Source: Candidatus Gastranaerophilales bacterium | Lineage (GTDB): Bacteria > Cyanobacteriota > Vampirovibrionia > Gastranaerophilales > Gastranaerophilaceae | DNA: 64,000 bases | Assembly: GCA_944323035.1 (NCBI GenBank) | Contig: CALUQY010000006.1 | Span: 1 to 64,000 of the forward strand | Direction: 5' to 3' | Part shown: piece after piece, positions 52,102-60,152 of the stretch | Layout: each line of letters begins with the position of its first letter | How positions within the stretch are numbered: the stretch's first letter is position 1 | Position numbers and translations under genes: made by a program | Notes under the pieces: model-generated | The model's database searches: none | What the model was told of the DNA's origin: nothing | The model's input: the letters and a program-made list of their open reading frames with translations, nothing else

Positions 52102-53013
52102 ATGTTTACTGTCACAGTTGATGAAAACAATGAAGGCAAACGGCTTGATACGTTTCTGGCAGAAGTATCCGAAAATCTTTCGCGCTCAAAAATTCAATCG
52201 TTGATAAAATCCGGCGCGGTTAAAATTAACGGCGGAGAGAAAAAATCCTCTTATATTCTTCGGGAAAACGACAAAATTGAAATGACGCTTCCGGAAACCG
52301 AAGAAATAAAAATTGAGCCGGAAAACATTCCGCTTGAGATTGTTTATGAAGATGAAAACATGCTTGTTGTCAACAAACCTTCCGGAATGCTTACGCACCC
52401 GACGACGCAGGAGCGCAGCGGAACGCTTGTAAATGCGCTTTTATATAAGTACGGCAGCAACTTATCAGACATAAACGGTGAATTTCGCCGCGGAATTTTG
52501 CACCGGCTTGACCGCAACACGTCAGGGCTTTTAATGATAGCGAAAAACAATGCCGCGCACGAATTTCTGGCAGAACAAATTAAAAACCACACAATAACAA
52601 AAAAATACCGTGCAATAGTGAACGGCAACTACAAAGAGGATTATGAAGAAATAAATCTTCCAATCGGCAGGCACCCGAAAGTTACGCACAAAATGGCGGT
52701 TGTGCCGGACGGGAAAGAAAGCCGGACAATTGTCAGAGTTCTTGAACGGTTTAAAGACGCGACATATCTGGAATTAACACTTATTACAGGCCGAACCCAC
52801 CAGATAAGGGTTCATCTTTCGCACAAAAAACATCCGGTCTACAACGACACGCTATACGGCGGTACGGGTAAAGCCTCCACCGAAGAACAGGTCTTGCAAT
52901 CCTATTATCTTAAGTTTACAAAGCCGTTTTCTAATGAGATAATAGAACTTGAGATTCCGCCGGATGAAAAATTTACAAAAGTTTTAAACTATTTGAAAAA
53001 CAGGGGTAAATAA
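52102..53013 (+). CDS. rluD: RluD-type 23S rRNA pseudouridine synthase
   Basis: 303 residues. An N-terminal S4 RNA-binding domain (RLDTFLAEVSENLSRSKIQS) is followed by the RluA-type catalytic domain with RGILHRLDRNTSGLLMIAKN near residues 128-147, whose Asp is catalytic, and LTLITGRTHQIRVHLSHKKH near 224-243. It converts uridines in 23S rRNA helix 69 by family analogy; the exact sites are not known. It follows lspA by one base, a common lspA-rluD pairing. Confidence 0.92.
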   Translation: MFTVTVDENNEGKRLDTFLAEVSENLSRSKIQSLIKSGAVKINGGEKKSSYILRENDKIEMTLPETEEIKIEPENIPLEIVYEDENMLVVNKPSGMLTHPTTQERSGTLVNALLYKYGSNLSDINGEFRRGILHRLDRNTSGLLMIAKNNAAHEFLAEQIKNHTITKKYRAIVNGNYKEDYEEINLPIGRHPKVTHKMAVVPDGKESRTIVRVLERFKDATYLELTLITGRTHQIRVHLSHKKHPVYNDTLYGGTGKASTEEQVLQSYYLKFTKPFSNEIIELEIPPDEKFTKVLNYLKNRGK

Positions 53014-53025
53014 GAGGGTAAATCT

Positions 53026-53334
53026 ATGAAAATATTTTTAACATTAATACAAATTTTAGCAGCAGCGCTCGTAATTTTCTGGGGCTGGTACTACTACCAG
53101 AACGGAACCGCAAACATCGTATACGGGGCGGCAGAATGCTTTACCGGCGTAATCTGGGGGATTGCACTTGTTTCAGGCAGTCTGAAAAAACAGGCAGGTA
53201 AAATTTCAGCAATCGAGCGCAAGCAGGAAAAAGACTCTATAAGTTCAACCGAAAGTCAGGCAAAAGTAAAAGTTCTGGAAGCCAAAATCCAAACACTTGA
53301 AAAAGCGCTTGAAAACGCCCTAAATGGTAAGTAA
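53026..53334 (+). CDS. Small membrane protein with coiled coil
   Basis: 102 residues. A long N-terminal hydrophobic part with two helices (FLTLIQILAAALVIFWGWYY and CFTGVIWGIALVSGSL) and a C-terminal coiled coil (KVKVLEAKIQTLEKALENAL). AGAGGGTAAATCT precedes the ATG. It lies after the RluD-like gene and overlaps convergent cca by 15 bases. No family recognised. Confidence 0.7.
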   Translation: MKIFLTLIQILAAALVIFWGWYYYQNGTANIVYGAAECFTGVIWGIALVSGSLKKQAGKISAIERKQEKDSISSTESQAKVKVLEAKIQTLEKALENALNGK

Positions 53335-54405
53335 AAATCTAATTTCGTCGTCACGCGTCATATCCGGATGCTGCAACTTTTCTTTCAAAACCGCGTCAAA
53401 AATTTCCGCGTATTGTTTTGACGGCTTAATTCCAAGCGCCAATAAATCTTCACCAGTTATAGAAATTTTTATATCTTTTAGCGTTGCAACATATCTGGAA
53501 ACCGGAGCTTTATCCACCCAGACACCATACATTGCAACGGTTTCCGGAGCAACGGAGGAGAAAGCTTTATAAATTTCAAAATCATTTTCAAATTTTTGCC
53601 CGCGAAGTTCCATAAAATCTTTTAAAATCCGCTGTTCTGTTTTGGTTAATTCCAAAATTGATAAATCTAAAACACCAACGTATACTATCCACGGGTTTCG
53701 TACACCGACAATATTGACAATTTCCGGAACATTCACCACAGGACGCACAATGCCGCGCGGGGAAACAAGTTTATAAATTCCTTCGTCGTAAAAACGCTCA
53801 AAAGCCTCCTGCGAATTCAAATTAAAGGTTTCCATAAGTTCTTTTTTGATACGTTTATAACACATGTCATAGTTGATATTTTGCAAATATTCTTCCTGAA
53901 GTTTGCGCGTATGTTCTTCAAGTTTAAAGCCGAAACGCACGGAAAATTTTAACGCGCGGATTATTCTTGTCGGATCGTCAATAAAGCTTCTATCATGCAG
54001 AACCCTGAGCACTCCGGCCTTCAAATCCTCAAGTCCGCCGGTATAGTCAATAATTTCACCCGTCATAACAGATTTTGCAAGAGCATTCACCGTAAAATCA
54101 CGGCGCAAAACATCTTCTTTCAGCGGACATCCTATTTTATCAACAACCGGAAGATGCCCCGGACGCGGATAGGTTTCGCTTCTGGTTGACGCAAAATCAA
54201 TTTCTTCTGCGCCAATTTTCACCCTGATCGTACCAAAATCCGGATTAACCCTCACGACTTTCCCGAAACCGGCGCAGTGCTCAATAGCATTGCCTTCATA
54301 AACAATGTCCACATCAAAACTCTCACGCCCGAGAAGTTCATCACGAACCACCCCGCCGATATAAAAAAGTTTTCCCGAATTGTCGACAATATTTAGCTTT
54401 TTCAT
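53320..54405 (-). CDS. cca: tRNA nucleotidyltransferase (CCA-adding type)
   Basis: 361 residues. Polymerase-beta-type nucleotidyltransferase that adds or repairs the CCA end of tRNA. N-terminal LFYIGGVVRDELLGRESFDV with the catalytic Asp pair F-D-V-D-I-V, the LKEDVLRRDFTVNALA segment near residues 93-108, and the neck DRSFIDDPTRIIRALKFSVRF near 137-157. No HD domain is visible. TATAAT (54417-54412) ends 6 bases before the ATG at 54405, so the mRNA is probably leaderless. It is convergent with the small membrane protein gene. Confidence 0.87.
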   Translation of the reverse strand: MKKLNIVDNSGKLFYIGGVVRDELLGRESFDVDIVYEGNAIEHCAGFGKVVRVNPDFGTIRVKIGAEEIDFASTRSETYPRPGHLPVVDKIGCPLKEDVLRRDFTVNALAKSVMTGEIIDYTGGLEDLKAGVLRVLHDRSFIDDPTRIIRALKFSVRFGFKLEEHTRKLQEEYLQNINYDMCYKRIKKELMETFNLNSQEAFERFYDEGIYKLVSPRGIVRPVVNVPEIVNIVGVRNPWIVYVGVLDLSILELTKTEQRILKDFMELRGQKFENDFEIYKAFSSVAPETVAMYGVWVDKAPVSRYVATLKDIKISITGEDLLALGIKPSKQYAEIFDAVLKEKLQHPDMTRDDEIRFLLTI

Positions 54406-54517
54406 AGAATTATTATAACATTAAAAGTTGTAATTTAAAAGTTGCGTTTTAACAGTGTTTGTAATACATTTAAGTTATAAGATACGCAATTAGCTCAAAG
54501 AAGGAGGAAGCTAGTTT

Positions 54518-56116
54518 ATGGAAACTTATGGTATTGAAAAATTTGGTATTATCGGACCAAAAGCAGTTTACCGCAATTTGACTCCGGCTCAATTGACAGA
54601 AGCTGCATTACGTTTAGGCGAAGGTTCATTATCTAATACAGGTGCACTTGTTGTAACAACAGGTAAATACACCGGCCGTTCACCTAAAGACAAATTCATC
54701 GTTGACACAGAAACAATTCACAACGACATCGCATGGGGTAAAGTAAACCGCCCTATCAGCAGAGAAAAATTTAATGCTATTAAAGGCAAAATCGCTGCTT
54801 ACTTACAAAACAGAGAAGTATTTATTTTTGACGGCTTTGCAGGCGCAGACAAAAAATACACTCAAAAATTCCGTGTAATTAACGAACTTGCAAGCCAAAA
54901 CTTATTTATTCACCAGTTGTTAATCCGTCCTACAGCGGAAGAACTTGCAAGCTATGGCGAACCGGATTACACAATCCTTTGCGCTCCCGGCTTCAAATGC
55001 GATCCGGAAGTTGACGGCGTAAATTCAGAAGCTTGCATCGCTATCGACTACGAAGCTCACACAATCATCATCTGCGGTTCTCAATACGCAGGCGAAATCA
55101 AAAAATCAGTATTCGCAACAATGAACTACGTTATGACTAAGAAAAACGTACTTCCAATGCACTGTTCAGCAAACATGGATCCTGCAACCGGTGAAACTGC
55201 TGTATTCTTCGGGCTTTCCGGCACAGGTAAAACAACCTTGTCTGCAGATCCTAACCGCAAATTAATCGGTGACGATGAACACGGCTGGTCACCTGACGGT
55301 ATCTTCAACTTTGAAGGCGGCTGCTACGCAAAATGTATTAACCTTTCAGCAGAACACGAACCTGAAATCTTTAACGCAATTAAATTCGGTTCACTTGTTG
55401 AAAACGTTGTTATGGATCCTCAAACCAGAGAATTTGACTTCAACGACGGTTCTCTGACAGAAAACACACGTGTTGGTTATCCTATTGATTACATCAACAA
55501 CGCACAAATTCCTTCAAAAGGCGGAATTCCGAAAGTTGTTATCTTCCTTACAGCTGATGCGTTCGGCGTATTGCCTCCAATTTCAAGATTGGACAAAAAC
55601 GCTGCAATGTACCACTTTGTAACAGGTTTCACATCAAAACTCGCAGGTACTGAACGCGGCGTTACAGAACCGCAGCCAACATTCTCAACATTATTCGGCG
55701 AACCGTTCATGCCAATGGATGCTTCAGTTTACGCAAAAATGTTGGGTGACAAACTTGAACAATACGGTACAAAAGTTTACTTAGTTAACACCGGCTGGGC
55801 TGGCGGAAGCGCTGCAATGGGTGCAAAACGTATGAAACTTGCTTACACCCGTGCAATGGTAACAGCAGCACTTAACGGTTCATTTGACAGCGTTGAATTC
55901 AAACACCACGACGTATTCAATGTAGATTATCCTACATCCTGCCCGGGTGTTCCTGATGAAATGCTTGACGCACGCGAAATGTGGGCTGACAAATCAGCTT
56001 ATGACGCAGCTGCTAACAAACTTGCTCAAATGTTCGCAGATAACTTCTCAAGCAAATATCCGAACATGCCGGCAGAAATCGTTAACGCAGGCCCTAAAGC
56101 AACAGCTAACGTTTAG
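54518..56116 (+). CDS. pckA: Phosphoenolpyruvate carboxykinase (ATP)
   Basis: 532 residues. Interconverts oxaloacetate and PEP using ATP/ADP; in anaerobes it often works in the PEP-carboxylating, ATP-forming direction. P-loop FFGLSGTGKTTLSADPNRKL near residues 231-250, then LIGDDEHGWSPDGIFNFEGG, and RVGYPIDYINNAQIPSKG near 315-332 for substrate binding. AAGGAGG lies upstream of the ATG at a good distance. Codons are highly biased and A/T-ending, as in the acetate-CoA ligase, which suggests strong expression. A terminator follows. Confidence 0.96.
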   Translation: METYGIEKFGIIGPKAVYRNLTPAQLTEAALRLGEGSLSNTGALVVTTGKYTGRSPKDKFIVDTETIHNDIAWGKVNRPISREKFNAIKGKIAAYLQNREVFIFDGFAGADKKYTQKFRVINELASQNLFIHQLLIRPTAEELASYGEPDYTILCAPGFKCDPEVDGVNSEACIAIDYEAHTIIICGSQYAGEIKKSVFATMNYVMTKKNVLPMHCSANMDPATGETAVFFGLSGTGKTTLSADPNRKLIGDDEHGWSPDGIFNFEGGCYAKCINLSAEHEPEIFNAIKFGSLVENVVMDPQTREFDFNDGSLTENTRVGYPIDYINNAQIPSKGGIPKVVIFLTADAFGVLPPISRLDKNAAMYHFVTGFTSKLAGTERGVTEPQPTFSTLFGEPFMPMDASVYAKMLGDKLEQYGTKVYLVNTGWAGGSAAMGAKRMKLAYTRAMVTAALNGSFDSVEFKHHDVFNVDYPTSCPGVPDEMLDAREMWADKSAYDAAANKLAQMFADNFSSKYPNMPAEIVNAGPKATANV

Positions 56117-56157
56117 GCGGCACACCTCGAATTTGAGGGAAACTCAAAAATTAAAAA

Positions 56158-56186
56158 AGCTCTGTAAGAAATTACAGGGCTTTTTT
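56158..56186 (+). terminator. Terminator of pckA
   Basis: Stem AGCTCTGTAA/TTACAGGGCT with a 4-base loop, followed by TTTTTT. Confidence 0.88.
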
Positions 56187-56239
56187 GTATTGCAGTTTTG
56201 CTTCGTCAGGGCGTTCCTCACTATGGTGCGAAAGGAATA

Positions 56240-56311
56240 CATCCGCAATGATGTCATTGCGAGCCGGCAAAGCCGGCGCGGCAATCCAGAATACGAAACA
56301 GCTAAATAGAG
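56240..56311. repeat. Palindromic repeat after pckA
   Basis: GTCATTGCGAGCCGGCAAAG with the inner inverted repeat GCCGGCAAAGCCGGC (near 56261-56275) and then GCGGCAATCCAG; a typical short intergenic repeat of the TCATTGCGAGC type. No function beyond that is seen. Confidence 0.5.
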
Positions 56312-56312
56312 A

Positions 56313-56600
56313 TTACCCTTGTTTAAAGACAACGCCTTTAGTGCCTTTAGGGTATTCCCAGCCAAGTGATTTTTTCTCGCATACGATTTTGCACGCGCCG
56401 CACTCAAGGCAGTTTTCATAATTTACACAAAGTTCCTGACGCTCTTCCGACCATTCGTAAACTTTGGCAGGGCAAACAAAGGTGCAGCATTTGCTTACGC
56501 ATTCGCGGCAATCTTCCTGACAGGGATGAAGATGAGATTTATCATCCGTCACGTATTTAACAGTTGAAAGTTTTTTATCTATATCAATATTTTCACTCAT
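56313..56600 (-). CDS. fixX: FixX-like ferredoxin
   Basis: 95 residues. It carries Cys groups for 4Fe-4S clusters: CQEDCRECVSKCCTFVCPAK near residue 26 and NCLECGACKIVCEKKSLGWE near 61, the latter typical of FixX. It hands electrons to or from FixC. The ATG at 56600 overlaps the fixC stop as ATGA; an earlier in-frame start at 56636 lies inside fixC and is less likely. Confidence 0.88.
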   Translation of the reverse strand: MSENIDIDKKLSTVKYVTDDKSHLHPCQEDCRECVSKCCTFVCPAKVYEWSEERQELCVNYENCLECGACKIVCEKKSLGWEYPKGTKGVVFKQG

Positions 56601-57889
56601 CGAATCATCCCCCAAAGCAGTCTGAGAAATCCCCACGCATCTTTAAACAGTTCCACGACATTGCGTCCGGTGAAGAAATGTTTTATAAATCGCCAATATT
56701 TCAGGCGTTTCGGGATACTGTCAACAGACGTAAACATCTCAAAAAATCCGTTAATTTCCTTGAAATAATAGTCAAAGAAAGATGAACGCCGGTCATGCGC
56801 AACGTCCATAAGGTAACGGTACGCTTTCAAATCCTTCAAAACAAAAGAATCTTCCAATTTTTGCTGATACCGGATTAAAAGTTCTTCGCCGTATTCTTCT
56901 TTTTGAATAGCAAGAATTGCGGTTTCGCCGGCGAGTTTTCCGCTAATCATAGCGAGATTTGTGCCTTCCCAGTGCAGGTTATTGACCAGCATGCCGGCAT
57001 CCCCAGCAATCATAACCCCGTTTGCGTAAAGCTGCGGAACTTTTTTATACCCGCCTTCTGGAATCAGATGCGCGGAGTATTCAAGCAGTTCCCCGTCTTT
57101 TATAAGCGGTGCAATTGCCGGATGTTTTTTCAATTCCTCCAGAAGTTCATAAGGCGTCTGCCTGTGTTCCGTAAGCTCATTCAGCGTAATCCCTAAGCCG
57201 ATACTTATTGAATTTTCATTTGTATAAAGGAAGCCCAGCCCGAGTTTGCCTAGCATTGAAGAACCAAAAATCTGGTAAACACAGCCTTGATTGTCCTCAA
57301 GGTTAAAGCGGTCATTAATTTTTTCCTTATCAAGTTTTATAACTTCTTTGATACTTAAAGCAACATCTTTTGTATCAATATCTTCCCGCAGCCCGATTTG
57401 TTTTGCCAGAAGCGAATTAACACCGTCCGCGAGAATAACGAGTTTTGACGAAATATCTTCAAGCTCCGTTCTGACACCGACAACAAAATCATTTTCAACG
57501 AGAAGTTCTTTAACAACAGTTTCTTCAACGACAATAACACCGGCTTTGCGTGCTTCTTCCGCCATCCAGCGGTCAAATTTGGCACGGATTACAGTATAGC
57601 TTGAAAATTCCGGTTTAATATTTCTATAAGAAACAACTGTCGAATCCTCTTCACCCAGAATTGCATATTTATGTTCAACGTTTTTACGCTCAAGCGGCGC
57701 CTCGGTTTCAAAATTCGGGAAAATTTCTTTAGTCGGTTGCGTATAAATCGCGCCTCCAAACACATTTTTTGAGCCGGAAAACCTTCCGCGCTCAATCAGA
57801 ATAACTCTTAACCCCGCCCGAGCGACCGTGATTGCCGCAGAGATTCCTGCCGGCCCGCCGCCTACTACTATAACATCCGTTGTTTCCAT
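56597..57889 (-). CDS. fixC: FixC-like electron-transfer flavoprotein dehydrogenase
   Basis: 430 residues. FAD dehydrogenase related to ETF-quinone oxidoreductase. FAD-binding VIVVGGGPAGISAAITVARA near residues 7-26, VRTELEDISSKLVILADGVN near 135-154, and NGVMIAGDAGMLVNNLHWEG near 287-306. The C-terminal 90 residues are helical with hydrophobic parts for membrane contact. It precedes fixX with a 4-base overlap. FixA and FixB (the ETF pair) are not in the window, so bifurcation depends on genes elsewhere. Confidence 0.88.
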   Translation of the reverse strand: METTDVIVVGGGPAGISAAITVARAGLRVILIERGRFSGSKNVFGGAIYTQPTKEIFPNFETEAPLERKNVEHKYAILGEEDSTVVSYRNIKPEFSSYTVIRAKFDRWMAEEARKAGVIVVEETVVKELLVENDFVVGVRTELEDISSKLVILADGVNSLLAKQIGLREDIDTKDVALSIKEVIKLDKEKINDRFNLEDNQGCVYQIFGSSMLGKLGLGFLYTNENSISIGLGITLNELTEHRQTPYELLEELKKHPAIAPLIKDGELLEYSAHLIPEGGYKKVPQLYANGVMIAGDAGMLVNNLHWEGTNLAMISGKLAGETAILAIQKEEYGEELLIRYQQKLEDSFVLKDLKAYRYLMDVAHDRRSSFFDYYFKEINGFFEMFTSVDSIPKRLKYWRFIKHFFTGRNVVELFKDAWGFLRLLWGMIR

Positions 57890-57935
57890 AACTAACCTCT
57901 CTTAAAATCTATTATACAATAAATTATATTCATTG

Positions 57936-57941
57936 TAAAAT
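57936..57941 (+). promoter_or_regulatory. -10 box of a leaderless rsmD mRNA
   Basis: TAAAAT (57936-57941) ends 6 bases before the ATG at 57948 and no Shine-Dalgarno is present. The -35 is poor. Confidence 0.5.
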
Positions 57942-57947
57942 GGGAAT

Positions 57948-58472
57948 ATGATTATCACAGCAGGCGAATTTAAGGGACAAAAAATTATCGCACCGGACGA
58001 AAAAATCACGCGTCCGACACTTTCTAAAGTCAGAATGGCTGTATTTAATACGCTTCAGGCTCAGATTGATTTTGAAGGCAAAAGCTTTTTTGATATGTTT
58101 GCAGGCTCCGGAATTATGGGACTTGAGGCGCTATCAAGAGGGTTTTCAAGCCTCACGGCTTGCGAAAAGAACCCGAAAGCAGCCGCGGTATTGAAAGAAA
58201 ATTTCAAAAAGTTCAGCCGTCTGCGCGATATAAAACTTCTCACCGGCGACAGCCTTAAACTAGCAGAAAAAATGACAGGTCAATTTGATGTAATCTACAT
58301 TGACCCGCCATATTTCTCGGGGATTTATGAAAAAAGTCTTGCCTCGGTCAAACACCTTGGTGCGCTGGTAATCCTTGAACATGTAGTTGAAGTTGATTTT
58401 ACCGGCTGGGAAGTTCTGAAACAGAAAAAATACGCCGATAAGTACATCACTTTTTTACATCAACATATTTGA
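57948..58472 (+). CDS. rsmD: 16S rRNA (guanine-966-N2)-methyltransferase
   Basis: 174 residues. SAM-dependent methyltransferase: MIITAGEFKGQKIIAPDEKI at the start, TRPTLSKVRMAVFNTLQAQI, motif I FFDMFAGSGIMGLEALSRGF near residues 47-66, and the N-P-P-Y-like FDVIYIDPPYFSG near 105-117 that positions the guanine amino group. It acts during 30S assembly. It is divergent from fixC and just upstream of tatD. Confidence 0.93.
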   Translation: MIITAGEFKGQKIIAPDEKITRPTLSKVRMAVFNTLQAQIDFEGKSFFDMFAGSGIMGLEALSRGFSSLTACEKNPKAAAVLKENFKKFSRLRDIKLLTGDSLKLAEKMTGQFDVIYIDPPYFSGIYEKSLASVKHLGALVILEHVVEVDFTGWEVLKQKKYADKYITFLHQHI

Positions 58473-58474
58473 TA

Positions 58475-58480
58475 TATAAT
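58475..58480 (+). promoter_or_regulatory. -10 box of a leaderless tatD mRNA
   Basis: TATAAT (58475-58480) ends 6 bases before the ATG at 58487. It lies right behind the rsmD stop, so tatD may have its own promoter. Confidence 0.6.
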
Positions 58481-58486
58481 AGCGTT

Positions 58487-59266
58487 ATGAATACATATAT
58501 CGTAGACACGCACTCTCACGTTGATATGATTGAGAGTATTACAATAGAAGAAGTTATCCAAAACGCGCACGATGCCGGTGTAGATAAAATTATTGTACCG
58601 TGCGCCTACCCCGGTGATATAGAAAAAATTAACGAACTTACGCTTCAATACAAAGAACTTTATGGACTTTTAGGTGTTCACCCCTCAGAAGCCCGCGACT
58701 GGACTGACGGATTAGCCGACAAAATTCGCGAAATTACTGCCGGAAACAAAAAAATCGTCGGAATCGGCGAAATCGGACTGGATTATTACTGGGATAAGTC
58801 TTTTAATGACGTACAAAAAGACGTTTTTATAAAACAAATCCGGCTTGCAAACGAGTTAAACCTTCCGATATGCGTCCACGACCGCGACGCGCACCTTGAC
58901 ACGCTCAACATTCTAAAAGAGCATAACCACGGTTCAAAGGTTGTCCTGCACTGTTTTTCCGGTAGCGTTGAATTTATGCGGGAATGTCTGCGGGAAGGAA
59001 TTTACATAGCGCTCGGAGGTGTCGTAACCTTCAAAAATGCGGTGAAAGCAAAAGAAGTCGCACAAGAAATTCCGCTTGATAAACTTCTTCTGGAAACAGA
59101 CGCCCCTTATCTTGCACCGGTTCCGTTCCGCGGCAAGGAAAACCAGCCTTCCTACACGCGCTTTGTCGCAGAAGAAATTGCAAAACTTCGCAGTATCTGC
59201 GTTGAAGAAGTCGTGCGGGCAACAACCGGAAATGCGCACGAAATATATAACCTCGGGGAATTTTAA
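58487..59266 (+). CDS. tatD: TatD-family metal-dependent nuclease
   Basis: 259 residues. TIM-barrel hydrolase with 3'-5' exonuclease activity. Metal ligands: VDTHSHVDMIES (H-x-H near residues 8-10), GEIGLDYYWDKSFNDVQK near 91-108 with the Glu, PICVHDRDAHLDTL near 128-141, VVLHCFSGSVEFMREC near 155-170, and LLETDAPYLAPVPFRGKENQ near 200-219 with the Asp. The earlier frame start at 58469 was rejected because of the TATAAT box. It overlaps tlyA by one base. Confidence 0.93.
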   Translation: MNTYIVDTHSHVDMIESITIEEVIQNAHDAGVDKIIVPCAYPGDIEKINELTLQYKELYGLLGVHPSEARDWTDGLADKIREITAGNKKIVGIGEIGLDYYWDKSFNDVQKDVFIKQIRLANELNLPICVHDRDAHLDTLNILKEHNHGSKVVLHCFSGSVEFMRECLREGIYIALGGVVTFKNAVKAKEVAQEIPLDKLLLETDAPYLAPVPFRGKENQPSYTRFVAEEIAKLRSICVEEVVRATTGNAHEIYNLGEF

Positions 59267-60081
59267 TGAAAAAAGAACGTTTGGACAAATACTTAGTAGA
59301 TCTCGGATTTTTTGAAACAAAAAGTAAAGCTTCCGCTGCAATTCTTGCAGGTGATGTCAAAATTAACGATGAATACATAACAAAAGCCGGCTACCAAATT
59401 AATATAGAAAAAGAACACGATATCGTTGTAAAACAAATGCCGTTTGTCTCACGCGGCGGGTTTAAGCTTCAAAAAGCACTAAAAACCTTCCCCGTCAACC
59501 CGCAGGGCAGAATTTGTTTCGATGCCGGCGCCTCAACAGGCGGTTTTACGGATTGCCTGCTTCAAAACGGGGCAAAATTTGTCTATGCAGTCGATGTCGG
59601 CTACGGGCAGCTTGACTGGAAAATACGCTCAAACCCGAACGTGAAAACAATTGAACGCACAAACCTCAAAATCGCCGGCTTTGATGAGATCTACGCTGAA
59701 GCAGAACCCGTTGCAAACCTTCTGGTAAGCGATTTATCATTTATTTCACTCACAAAAGTTCTTGAAAATCTTAAACGGCTTCTGGCGCCTGATTTTCACG
59801 AGATGATTTGCCTTATAAAGCCTCAGTTTGAAGCAGGCAAAGACAAAATCGAAAAAGGCGGAGTGGTCAGAAACAAATCCGTACACGAAGAAGTTATCAC
59901 AAATGTTTTAGAGTTCGCCCGCTCACTCGGCTACTTTATCAACGGGCTTACCTACTCATCTATCAAAGGCCCTTCCGGCAACATTGAATACCTTGTATGG
60001 CTTTCAACGCGCAGTGAAAATCTTCAACTTCCCGACACAAAAACCGTTGTGGAGGAGGCGTTTTTAAATCTGAACAGTTAG
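59266..60081 (+). CDS. tlyA: TlyA-type rRNA 2'-O-methyltransferase
   Basis: 271 residues. An S4 RNA-binding domain (MKKERLDKYLVDLGFFETKS) is followed by an FtsJ-like methyltransferase: CFDAGASTGGFTDCLLQNGA near residues 84-103, VYAVDVGYGQLDWKIRSNPN near 106-125, and LVSDLSFISLTKVLENLKRL near 149-168. It methylates 16S and 23S rRNA in relatives. The start ATG overlaps the tatD stop (TAATG), so coupling is likely. Confidence 0.92.
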   Translation: MKKERLDKYLVDLGFFETKSKASAAILAGDVKINDEYITKAGYQINIEKEHDIVVKQMPFVSRGGFKLQKALKTFPVNPQGRICFDAGASTGGFTDCLLQNGAKFVYAVDVGYGQLDWKIRSNPNVKTIERTNLKIAGFDEIYAEAEPVANLLVSDLSFISLTKVLENLKRLLAPDFHEMICLIKPQFEAGKDKIEKGGVVRNKSVHEEVITNVLEFARSLGYFINGLTYSSIKGPSGNIEYLVWLSTRSENLQLPDTKTVVEEAFLNLNS

Positions 60082-60140
60082 TTTAATAATTCCGCGTCTT
60101 ACTCTAAAAGTATATTGATTAAAAAATATCGTTGATGTTA

Positions 60141-60146
60141 AATAAT
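60141..60146 (+). promoter_or_regulatory. Possible -10 box of ctpA
   Basis: AATAAT ends 6 bases before the ATG at 60153. TTGATT at 60115-60120 lies 20 bases upstream, a loose fit. Confidence 0.4.
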
Positions 60147-60152
60147 TGTGTT

